Shown: piece after piece, positions 46,230 through 55,584 of the stretch
How the letters are laid out: each line of letters opens with the position of its first letter
Numbering within the stretch: position 1 is the stretch's first letter
From: Adiantum capillus-veneris
Lineage: Eukaryota > Streptophyta > Polypodiopsida > Polypodiales > Pteridaceae
DNA length: 59,000 nucleotides
Direction: 5' to 3'
Assembly (NCBI GenBank): GCA_014529385.2
Contig: CM043942.1
Location: 113,060,141-113,119,140 of the forward strand
Notes under the pieces: model-generated
The model's database searches: none
What the model saw: the letters and a program-made list of their open reading frames with translations, nothing else
What the model was told of the DNA's origin: nothing
Program-made: the position numbers and the translations under genes

Positions 46230-46893
46230 TGTCACAAGACAGGCACCACGTGCCAATAGAAAAGAACAGACTGAACAGACTTTTAGCACTTCAATAAAAA
46301 TTGAACTGAGAGAGAGAGAGAGACGACACGTGACACGGAGTGGCGAAATTCCACCCCAGAGAGTATTGGCCGTAGACCTTGGCGCCCCTTTCGGTATTTC
46401 TTTATATTGCATCAACACAGTACAAGCCGATACTCCATACTCTGCACCTTCTCCAAGAAGCATGCCAAAGAATGAGCCCTAACCTCATATTTCAAGGCCC
46501 TAGGCCCCAAAAGCAGTTTACAATGAAAAGCCTTCAAACTCAAAAGCATCCGGTGCAAAAGCAATGCCAAAAAGCTGTCAGCATAAATTAAGGAAATCCG
46601 TATAGCCTGCCACGTCATCAGCCAACGCAAAACGTGGAAATCCCTATAGCTTGCCACGTCACCATGCCAGCACAATTTTCGAAAATCTGCCACGTCATCA
46701 GTTTGTGTGTGTGTGTGCGGGTCCTACTTTATTTTAATCCTTTATGTCACTTGGGGCCCCATCAGACGGGGTCCCCATAAGTTGGTAGGACTTCTTCTTC
46801 TGTTACTTGTTCTTCTTAGGGTTTAGGCCCCTTGGCCAACATCTGCAAGTTGACTCCATTCTTTGGGCTTTGACACGTCAACAGTTTGTTACA
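46230..46893 (-). repeat. 5' LTR of element B
   Basis: 664 bp. It is longer than the 3' LTR, mainly through extra sequence near 46610-46660 and 46715-46745. Confidence 0.92.
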
Positions 46894-46898
46894 CCTGT

Positions 46899-47049
46899 CA
46901 CTCTGTCACCCACCTAAGTCCACTGAGATGCCTGTCGATGAAAAGCAAACTCCTGGCCCCTCTCCTTTTTGCTGGCAAGCTCCTGGCGAGCCTACTATAA
47001 CTGCTTCTTGTTGCATCAATTTAATGCTTGCTTTGCGACTAACAAGAAA
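46899..47049 (-). pseudogene. LINE, 5'-most fragment
   Basis: The minus strand reads RQELASKKERGQEF, FHRQASQWT and VGDRVTGAFFE, running into the segment left of element B in the same frame once B and its TSD are removed. Three in-frame stops are present. The LINE is 5' truncated here. Confidence 0.75.
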
Positions 47050-47800
47050 AAAGTAACATTGAAGTTTTGACAGCTGCCATGTATTTGTCGGGTGACGCCA
47101 TTAATTGGAATCAAGCCTCAAAAGAGGCACAGTTGGTTGAGCATCTTGAGCATGCCACGGATTGGACAATACTGTCTTACAGTTGGGCCAACTTCCAAGA
47201 CAAGCTCAAGGCTCATTTTATGCCCCCCGCAGTACCTTGTTCGGTTGAAAGAGGATTGGCGAGGCCTCAAGCAAAATGGAACTCCCGTTATGTCTTTTTC
47301 TAACCGTACTTTGCAAATTGGTATTCAATTGCGTAAGTCGGATGAGGATTGCAAAGAGGCATTCCTCGGTTGTTTGGACAAGTACATAAAATACGATGTG
47401 CAAGTCTTCGACCCAAAGGACTACAATGACGCTGTTAGAATCGCTTTCGCACAGGAAATGAAGCACAACAAAGGTAAGCAGAAGGAGAACAAGTCTAGTA
47501 CCCCTCAGAACCAATAGAATGGTAAGAACAATAGTAAGAGCAACGGCAATTCTTCATCTTCTCAATCTTCCACTACACCTAGAGCACAAAACTCTTCACC
47601 TAGGAGTGATAACATAAGAAAGGCTAGAACTCAAGAAACCCTTAATTTGACACCTGATGAAAAATCTGCTCGAGGAATAGTAGGAAATTAAGTCTTGAAG
47701 AGCGAACCGAGTATAAACAAGAAGGAAGATTTTTTCAATGTCACACTAAAGCTCACATGAAAAGAGATTGTCCTAAGAAAGAACCCACAAAAAAACCACA
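47050..47800 (+). pseudogene. gag and zinc knuckle of element D
   Basis: SNIEVLTAAMYLSGDAINW, then W..FQDKLKAHFMPP and, after a frameshift at about 47235, KEDWRGLKQNGTPV, FLGCLDKYIKYDV and a Lys/Ser/Asn-rich tail. A zinc knuckle relic (FFQCHTKAHMKRDC, first Cys lost to F) follows at about 47730. Element C has the same knuckle as CFQCHTKGHMRRDF. Confidence 0.75.
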
Positions 47801-47904
47801 TCTTCTGTTAGTGTCATAAATGAGGAAACTAATGTTTCCCAAGTTTCTAATGATCATCTAGATGAGTCTCTCATGAAGTGTTATGGTCATGTGAATGGTC
47901 ACTG

Positions 47905-48205
47905 CATGGTCATGTGAATGGTCACTGCATTGTGATCTTGTTTGATCCGGGCAATATACATGATGTGATTAGTAATTCTCTTGTGAAGAGAGCACGTTTA
48001 GAAGCTATTCCAATGGATCCCATTGTGGTCTTTGGATTTGCTCCTGGCATGCACTCCTCACTTCTGCATGAATGTCCTAGAGTAACTGTCTCAGTTTAAA
48101 ACGTAGATTTTTGTTTTAAGTTTGTTGTTTCTCCTCTGTCTGGATGTGATATGATATTTGGCATGAAGTGGTTTCGTGAGTTTGATCCACAAATTAATTA
48201 GAAAG
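47905..48205 (+). pseudogene. protease of element D
   Basis: HCIVILFDPGNIHDVIS, where the catalytic motif is DPG instead of DSG, then FVVSPLSGCDMIFGMKWF. It is followed immediately by a (CT)n(AC)n tract at the point where the reverse transcriptase would begin. No RT sequence is present. Confidence 0.7.

Positions 48206-48209
<4 letters not shown>

Positions 48210-48275
<66 letters not shown>
48210..48275 (+). repeat. (CT)n(AC)n microsatellite at the RT-deletion junction of D
   Basis: A CT tract passes into an AC tract. Element C has (GA)n at the equivalent junction on its strand (51983-52021). Confidence 0.95.
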
Positions 48276-49440
48276 GGTGCCTCTCCCGTGGTTATTCATT
48301 GTGAGGAGGATGTTCCTTCCTTGCCATTGATCTCTCACTCTCATGTTTTGAAAGGAGATAAAACACGCATTCCAGCAGTATCTCTCAGTACACAGTCACA
48401 CAATTCAAAAAAGACTCAATCATTGAATCAAAAGGAACCTCTCTGTCATTCATTCTTTAAAGCATGTTGAGATTTCAGTGTCATTGGTCAGTCATCAAGC
48501 CCTCAATTGGCTCCAGCCTACCAAGCCTAGTGTATTTTGGGGGACCGTCAAGCTAGATGGTTCCAGTCTTCTGAGCAATTTGGTGGTTTGATTGATTATG
48601 TTCCTAGTAAAGCTAACCTGATTGCAGATACAATCAGTCACAAAGGACTGATCTTGGCTCTCGTGTCAAGGTTCTCAGTACCCATTCAGGAAGTATCTTT
48701 TGTTCGCATGAATAGTCAGTATGCATTTTTCAACTCTCTCATTCGTGAGACGGTTTCTTGCATTTTGTCATCGTCTTTGTGTGTTAACTTCTCATAAAGA
48801 AAACCATACTGGACAATGCACATGATTCACTCATGAATGAGCACATAAGCATGAACCGCACTCTAGAAAAGGGAGAAAGTTTGCATTCAAGGAATACACA
48901 ATGTTTCACAATTTCAATAAATTTTGCATCTTTATTCTTTGGCAAGACACAATCACTGCAAAAGCATTGGCACGATTGTTCATCAAGCATTGGTATTCCC
49001 TATGTGGTTTGCCAAAGTCAATAGTTTTAGGTAGAAAATTCAATTTTAGATCACATTTGTGGCATGTACTCGTTGAAAGGTTTAGCACTCCGTCACATTT
49101 TTCATCTGCATTCCATCCACAATCATTTCGGAAGTATAGTCCTTTTCAAGTCCTCCAAAAGATAAAAGATGTGTCTCTAAAATTATGATTGGAGTTGTTT
49201 CACAGAGATTTCCCAAAGGAGATTCTTGAAGAGGACAAACACGAGATCCTACACAACGTTGAAGACATGAAGCCAAAGCAGACTATTTTGCATCGCTTTC
49301 AATGCGGCCCAAAGAAGCAAGCATTGCAATCCTTTTTGAAGTTCAAGTATCGCAACATCCACACAACAAAGTAGGCCGACGAAGATTTATTTGCACATTC
49401 CCCGAACTTGTTGGCGGACTACACGGAAGCCATGCAGCTC
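48276..49440 (+). pseudogene. RNase H tail, integrase and chromodomain remnant of element D
   Basis: In order: a spacer (PVVIHCEEDVPSLPLIS), the RNase H end (SHQALNWLQ, RWFQSSEQFGGLIDYVPSKA, ADTIS), the shared linker (LILALVSRFSVPIQE), the integrase core relic (WQDTITAKALARLFIKHWYS, GLPKSIVLGRKF, SSAFHPQS) and the tail HRFQCGPKKQALQSFLKFKY. The catalytic D of KSIVxDRD is replaced by G. Several frame changes and stops. Confidence 0.75.
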
Positions 49441-49454
49441 AGTACTAGTACCTC

Positions 49455-49546
49455 ACTTTTGAAAAGGGAGGGAAGTCACGTGCACATCTAACCCTGTAAG
49501 CATGTGGACAATCTAACACCTATTTCTAGAGTTTAGGATAGCCTAG
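49455..49546 (+). repeat. polypurine tract and start of D 3' LTR
   Basis: TTTTGAAAAGGGAGGGA is followed by AGTCACGTGCACATCTAACC, an LTR start with T changed to A at position 1. The LTR is cut by element C at CCTAG and resumes at 54319. Confidence 0.8.
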
Positions 49547-50767
49547 TGTTATATGCAGTTGAAGTGATTTATATTGTATGCTCAAAATGAGTGCTCAGTG
49601 TGTACTCAAGGTTCTTTTTACTGATGGGGAGAGTGAGCCTACCTTTATTTCATGAGAGTTCTGCAATAGATTAAAAAAGAGACTGAAAATTGTAAGTGAA
49701 AGTGTTGAGAGAGAGAGAGAGAGAGAGAAGACCGACACCAGATGGGGTCCCAAATCCCCTCCAAGGATCCCCCTCTCTATCGCTAGAGAGGTATTTGCTT
49801 TAGATTGCACAAAATGCTTACACAATGGTACTAGATGCTGAGATGTTGATGGGATCTTGCGGTAGATTCTTGGTTCTACGAGGCTAAAGGCTAGAATGCA
49901 AAAACGCTAGGGATTCTGGTTGTGGTCTGCAATGGCTACGAGGCTATGGGCTGATCTACTATCGCCGATGTCGACCATGGGCTGAAAACTGAAAAACATT
50001 GGCTGATCGAAGGACTGGATCTCAAAACGCTGGCTGATCTGGTACAATGTGCTGAAAAACGCTGGCTAATTTGATGCAGAAATCTAAAAACGATGTTGAT
50101 ATGGTACGATGGGCTGAATTCCGGAAACGCTAGCTGATCTGGTGTAAAAATGCCAGAGGGATGCTAAGATACTGTGGGTACTTGGTACTTGTACCGTAGG
50201 TACTGACTTATGCTTGAGAAGTGACCCCTAGTGTCACTTATATATAAACTTAAAGCTGGGTAGGGCAATGCCACTTAAAAATCCCACGATTTCTAAAATG
50301 AAATGTCACTTATTGTAACTTAATGAACTATTAATAAGAGGTGATTCACATGCAGATAAATCATAGTTACCCGGAACGGGAAATCGGAACGCGGAACGGG
50401 AATGGCAACAGGTATGAAATGCCATTCCCTGTTACAGATACTCGCGTCCAAAACACGGAACGGGGATTCAAAACGAGAACTTGGAATGAGAACGGGGAAC
50501 GGAGACCTCAAAATGGCCATTCCCTGTAACTATGAGATAAATACCTAGGCTAGGTACTAATACAACTGTATGGGAATACTCCCCAATGCATACACGTAGC
50601 AAACATGGCTATGCTCATGTGGGTATGCAACTAATCTCAAGTGCTTGGACATGCGCATCCTGCGTACAGGCTCACAAGGGTGCCATAACACCTCCTAGGC
50701 TATCCTAAACCCTAGAAATAGGAGTTAGCTTGTCCACATGCACATAGGGTTAGATGTGCACATGACA
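49547..50767 (-). repeat. 3' LTR of element C, carrying a MITE
   Basis: 1221 bp including the 173-bp MITE and its 8-bp duplicated target. Without these it is about 1040 bp, the same as the 5' LTR. Confidence 0.9.
50362..50534. mobile_element. hAT-type MITE, 173 bp
   Basis: The direct repeat AGATAAAT flanks it on both sides (50354-50361 and 50535-50542) and is single-copy in the other LTR of C, proving insertion. Terminal inverted repeats CATAGTTACCCGGAACGGG and CATAGTTACAGGGAATGGC. The interior is rich in GGAACG. The 8-bp TSD and CA-G-like termini fit hAT. Confidence 0.9.
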
Positions 50768-50777
50768 TCCCCCCTTT

Positions 50778-50990
50778 TCAAGGTGAGGTATTGACACCGA
50801 GCTGCATGGCTTCCTTATAGTCTGCCAACAACTCCAGGTTATTTGCAAAGTAATCTTCATCGGCCCACTTTGCTGCGTGAGTGCCGCGATACGTGAACTT
50901 CAAAAAACTTTGCAGTGCTTGCTTCTCTGAGCCGCGCTGAAAGCGATGCAGAATAATCTGCTTCAGCTCCATGTCTTCAACTTCGTCTAC
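50778..50990 (-). pseudogene. chromodomain-like tail of element C
   Basis: HRFQRGSEKQALQSFLKFTY, then KWADEDYFANNLELLADYKE, a degenerate chromodomain matching D (49260-49440) and A. It ends at the polypurine tract. Confidence 0.65.
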
Positions 50991-51072
50991 GTCTCAGGTT
51001 TATCTTCTTCAAGAATCTGTTTTGAAGGATCTCCTTGAAACTACTTCAATCACAATGTCATAAACACATCTT

Positions 51073-51680
51073 TTACTTTTCACGTGACTCAAAAAGCACT
51101 ATGCTTCCTAAATGACTATGGGTGAAATGTAGATGAAAATGGGACGAAGTGTCAAACCTTTCAACAAATACATGCAAAAAGTGTGACCTAAACTTGATCT
51201 TTCTACCTAAAACTATCGACTTTGGAAAACCATAAAGAGAATACCGATGCTTGATGAACAATCGTGCTAGTGCTTTTGCAGTAATTGTGTCTTGCCAAGG
51301 AATGAGCATGCAAAAGTTATTGACATGACTTACGATGGTGCAATATTGTGTATTCCTTGAATGCAACCTTTCCTAGAGTGCGGTTCATGCTTTTGTGCTC
51401 ATCGGTGAGTGAATTATGTGCATCGGGCAATATGGATTTCCTATGAGAAGGTAACACACAAAGACGGTACGAATATACAAGAGACCGTCACGAATGAGAG
51501 ACTTGCAAAATGCATAATGACTTTTCATGCGAACAAAAGATACTTCCTCGATAGGTACTGTGGACCTCGACTTGAACGCTAAGATCTGTCCTTCGTGACT
51601 GATTGTATCTACAATTGGGCTAGCTTTACTAGGAATGTAGTCAATCAAACTACCAAATTGCTCACAAGACTAGAACCATC
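51073..51680 (-). pseudogene. RNase H end and integrase relic of element C
   Basis: GGLIDYIPSKASPIVDTIS, linker ILAFKSRSTVPIEEVSFVRM, then PWQDTITAKALARLFIKHRY, FPKSIVLGRKIKF and HFHLHFTHS. It is colinear with D. The same D-to-G loss in the KSIVLGRK motif is present in both elements, so it predates their separation. Confidence 0.75.
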
Positions 51681-51979
51681 TAGCTTGACGGTCACTCCAA
51701 GGTGTACTTGGTACAAACTAGATCCACTTGAAGGCTTGATGATCCTTACTAACAACTAAATCTCCATCATGAAAAAAATGTCTCAGGCGTAGAGAATGTA
51801 TGATAGAGAGAGGTTTCTTAATATGCAATGATTGATTCTTTTCTGGACTGTGAGACTGTGTACTGAGAGAGTACTAGATTGCATGCTATATTCTTTTTCA
51901 AAACATGAGAGTGAGAGACTAATGACAAAGACGGAATATTCTTCTCACAACGAATAACCACAGGAGAGGCACCTTCGAC

Positions 51980-51982
<3 letters not shown>

Positions 51983-52021
<39 letters not shown>
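51983..52021 (-). repeat. (GA)n microsatellite at the RT-deletion junction of C
   Basis: On the element's strand this is (CT)n, at the same place as in D between protease and RNase H relics. Confidence 0.97.
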
Positions 52022-52023
<2 letters not shown>

Positions 52024-52129
52024 CTTTCCAATTAACTCATGGATCAAAAAAACTTAACCACTTTATGCTAAAAATCATATCATGTCCAGAAAGAGGAGAA
52101 ACGACAAAGTTAAGACAAAACCCTATGTT

Positions 52130-52565
52130 TTAAACGAGACTCACATTATGACATTCATGTGTAAGTGAGGAGTGCATGCTAGGAGCAAATCCAGAGACCG
52201 CAATGAGATCCATTGGGATAGCTTCTAAACATGCGCTCTTCACAAGAGAATCATCAATCACATCATGCATACTGCCGGCATCAAACAAGATCACAATACG
52301 CCGACCATTCACGACCATAATACTTCATGAGAGATTCATCTAGATGATCACTAGAAACTTGGGACACATTAGTTTTCTCATTGATGACACTAACAGAAGA
52401 TGTGGGTTCTGTGGGTTCTTTGAGTGCTTTCTTATGAAAATCTCTTCTCATATGACCTTTAGTGTGACATTGAAAACATCTTCCTTCCTTTCCATACTCA
52501 GTTTGTTCTTCGATACTTAACCAACCTCCTACTATTCCTTGTGCAGATTTTTCATCAGGTGTCAA
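52130..52565 (-). pseudogene. zinc knuckle and protease relics of element C
   Basis: CFQCHTKGHMRRDF has the knuckle spacing but with F at the last Cys. After a frame change comes VNGRRIVILFDAGSMHDVID, with DAG where an active retropepsin has DSG or DTG. Confidence 0.75.
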
Positions 52566-52829
52566 CTTAGAGAGTTCTTGAGTTTTAGCCTTTCCTTTAT
52601 TTTCACTGTTAGGTGAAGAGTGTTATTCTCTAAGTGTATAGGAAGATTGAGAAGAGTTGTTCTTACCATTTTGTTGGTCTTGAGGAATACTTGACTTGTT
52701 CTCCTTAGGCTTACCTTTGTTGTGCTTCATTTCTTGCTCGAGAGCGATTCTAACGGCGTCATTGTAGTTAGTGGATCAGAAGACTTTCACGTCGTATTTG
52801 ATGTACCCAAGCTCAACTCCTTCCTGCAC

Positions 52830-53251
52830 GTACACCCCTGGCGGCCTTGTACTCACACCAAGGTTGCTTTTTCCCACCTCACGTCGATTGGCCTGCCGCA
52901 ATGTGCAAGGTCCGCTCTCAATGAGTGGAAACGAGGAATGAGGGGAGGTTGGACAAGCCCTTCTTTTCTGGGTTGCCTATCACTCTTCAAAAACACACAT
53001 TAGAGAGATCGAAATGCCCACGTGGTCTTCAGTTACATGTAATCTCAAACAAGCAAGAAAAAAAAAATCTATGGTTCTTTTATGGCTTAAATGCCCTGAA
53101 GACAAAGCGATGAAGACGCGAGCGTGAACGATGCTCGAACGGACTAAGGGTTGAATAAGTCTGGGGTCAGGACACAAAGATTCTTTGAAATAAAATCTCG
53201 GAGTGATTCTTTAGGTTCTTTTCTTGAGTGATGATACCAAACACTGTCAAA
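52830..53251 (-). promoter_or_regulatory. 5' leader of element C, conserved with element A
   Basis: Noncoding. It shares about 250 bp with A 36740-36990 despite different LTRs. It likely holds cis signals for the retrotransposon RNA, by inference from position. Confidence 0.55.
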
Positions 53252-53266
53252 GAGCTCTACTACCAA

Positions 53267-53428
53267 TGTTATGTGCAACGGAAGTAATTTATGTTGTATG
53301 CTCAGGATGAGTGCTCGATGTGTACTCAAGATTCCTTTTACTAAAGGGGAGAGAGAGCCCTCATTTCATAAGTGTTCTCCAATTGATTAAAACAAGCGAC
53401 TGAAAATTGTGAGTGAAAGTGTTGTGAA

Positions 53429-53476
<48 letters not shown>

Positions 53477-54313
53477 CCGACACCAGATGGGGTCCCAAAC
53501 CCCTCTCCAAGGGTCCCCCTCTATATCGCTAGAGAGGTATTTGCTTTAAATTGCACAAAATGCTTATACAAAGGTACTAGATGCTTAGATACTGATGGGA
53601 TCTTGCGGTAGATGCTTGGTTCTGCGAGGCTAAAGGCTGGAATGCAAAAACGCTAGGGATTCTGGGGCTGTGATTTGCAATGGCGACGAGGCTATGGGCT
53701 GATCTGCTATCTTTGATGGGTTGAAAAACTGAAAAACGCTAGCTAATCTGAGGACTGGATCTCAAAACGCTGGCTGATCAAGCACAATGTACTGAATTCT
53801 GAAAACACTGGCTAATCTGACATGGAAATCTGAAAACGCTGACTGATCTGGTACGATGGGCTGAATTTTGGAAACGCTGGCTAATCTCGTGCAAAAACGC
53901 CAGAGGGTTGCTGAGGTACTGCGGGTACTTGGTACTTGTACTATGGGTACTGACTTATGCTTCCTAGTGTCACTTATATATAAACTTAAAGCTGGGTAGG
54001 GCAATGCCACTTAAAAATCCCGCGATTTCTAAAATGATGTAAAAATGTCACTTATTAATAACTCCATGAATTATTAATAAGAGGTGATTCACATGCAGAT
54101 AAATACCTGGGAACACTCCCCAATCCCTACACGTAGCAGACATGGCTATGCTCATGTGCAATCACAGCGTATGCAACTAATCTAAAGTGCCTGGACATGT
54201 ACGTCCTGCTTACAGGCTCACAAGGGTTCCATAACACTTCCTAGGCTGTCCTAAACCCTAGAAATAGGAGTTAGCTTGTCCACATGCACATAGGATTAGA
54301 TGTGCACGTGACA
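53267..54313 (-). repeat. 5' LTR of element C
   Basis: 1047 bp, TGTCACGTGCACATC to GTTGCACATAACA in minus orientation. A (GA)n tract lies at 53432-53474, shorter in the 3' LTR (49710-49729). Confidence 0.9.
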
Positions 54314-54412
54314 CCTAAGGAAGTGCTATGGAACCATTGTGAGCTTGTACGCAAGATGTGCATGTCCAGGCACTTTAGAGTAGCTACATACCCTCTGATT
54401 ACACATGAGCAC
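54314..54412 (+). repeat. continuation of D 3' LTR after element C
   Basis: CCTAAGGAAGTGCTATGGAACC and the following 80 bp match the C LTR (CCTAGGAAGTGTTATGGAACC). Similarity is lost after CATGAGCACAG, so the LTR is truncated. Confidence 0.7.
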
Positions 54413-55353
54413 AGGCAACTAAGAAGAGTCCTCTCTTTAGCATTTTCCCTTCTCTCCCTAGCGTCTTCCACACACACTTGCGTTTTCAAGATGCTCGCAA
54501 CATTTTCTCACGCTCTCACTTGTGATTTCTCTTCACGTCTCTCTAGCCTCCTTCACTAAGTCTTGTGTGTTCAAGTATAGCAAGTGTGCTGCTCGAGGCC
54601 CATGTGGTAGGCTGCTCTTGGTTAGAGGCCACTGCGGTAGAGTTCTTTCGTGGTAGATCTGAGATCTGGTGGCTGTCCGTGTTCATGAGGAGGTTTGTTC
54701 ATAGTTGCAAACTTGATCGTCATCCAATTCACCTTTTCCACTGCACCTTTGAAAACCTCGACAGTTCTTCCTTGGTTCATCATGAATTCTTCTTCTTCTT
54801 AGAATCGCCCATCTTTTTGAAGAAAGACAAGGGGACCTTACTCTGATACCACTATCACAATCCATCAATGGTGTTTCAAAACTATCCTTTCGAGAGGACC
54901 CAGCACATATTCCTTATCGTAGTACTCTAAGATGGCTCATCCGGTATTTTGTCAAGGATGCTCTATGTCACTCCCCTAGTGATACATCGAGAATACTCTT
55001 GTGGATCCACTAATTAACTAACTCTTCAAATGTGCACACAATTTAAAAACAAAATAGATTTCATTACACCAGAACTATATAGAATCACATAATTTATCAA
55101 CAATAGCATCAATGGTAAGCGAGGTTGTCCTGTGCATACATCATGGCATTGCGCTCCTCTTCCTATCTCCTATGTCTACGAACGAGGTCATCATGCACGA
55201 ACATCACAACATTGTGGCACCCTCTCTAACTTTCCTCTCACTTTCTTGCATAAGAAGGCAGGAACAATGACAAGCTGCAGCATTCCCTTCAACGGGAGCG
55301 CGTTGCAAGGTTGCCATGTAAGCCAAGCACGTAGCAAGAGGATCCGCAACAAC

Positions 55354-55356
<3 letters not shown>
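54413..55356. other. unassigned sequence with a lone PBS-like motif
   Basis: TGGTATCAGAG occurs on the minus strand at 54841-54851, preceded there by GTGATAG. This suggests the end of another minus-strand LTR, but no partner LTR or coding relic was found. Confidence 0.35.

Positions 55357-55420
<64 letters not shown>
55357..55420. repeat. (CT)n(CA)n microsatellite next to PSAT exon 1
   Basis: The CT tract runs to about 55406, then CA. On the PSAT transcript it would be a long purine (GA) run about 180-230 nt after the exon 1 donor. Confidence 0.97.
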
Positions 55421-55584
55421 CAGCTTCAAGCCACAGTGCTGCTAAAGATCCCATCATGTTTTGACACCCGCACTTCATGTCAGCATTTGGTGATCTTATG
55501 GCAGCAGCAACTTGCAAGGCCCTGTGTGCGTGTGTATGTGTGTGCGCTCGCGCGCGTCGGGGAGAGTAAAGAAGGAAAGTGCAC

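Larger units (their letters stand above)
40014..46893 (-). mobile_element. element B: non-autonomous LTR retrotransposon carrying a hAT transposon, inserted in LINE
   Basis: The LTRs at 46230-46893 (5') and 40014-40589 (3') are flanked by CCTGT on both sides (40009-40013 and 46894-46898). The PBS GTGGTATCAGAGC and a polypurine tract AAGAAGGGGAGA adjoin them. After removing the hAT insertion, only about 1.6 kb of internal sequence remains. It has no gag or pol that I can recognise, as in large non-coding (LARD/TRIM-like) elements. Confidence 0.92.
49547..54313 (-). mobile_element. element C: deleted gypsy-derived LTR element inserted in D LTR
   Basis: The LTRs at 53267-54313 (5') and 49547-50767 (3') are flanked by CCTAG and CCTAA (4 of 5 bases). 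A polypurine tract (GAAAAGGGGGGGA) precedes the 3' LTR and a decayed PBS (TTGGTAGTAGAGC) follows the 5' LTR. The internal 2.5 kb has leader, zinc knuckle, protease, RNase H end, integrase and chromodomain relics but no RT, the same plan as D. It inserted into the LTR of a related element: the interrupted LTR sequence reads on as in C's own LTR. Confidence 0.9.
10534..55584 (-). other. PSAT: PSAT intron 1, about 45 kb, filled with nested transposons
   Basis: The intron runs from a GTGCAC donor at 55584 to a CTCAG acceptor at 10534. It contains elements H, G, A, B, C and D pieces, a LINE, a hAT transposon, a MITE and a solo LTR, which together cover most of its length. No host exon was recognised inside it. 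Elements G, A, B, C, the LINE and the hAT gene run in the same direction as PSAT; H, D and the solo LTR run against it. Confidence 0.85.

Noticed and set aside
54565-54868. Open frames ending near the PBS-like motif
   Set aside because: No domain recognised and no matching LTR pair; kept only as unassigned sequence.
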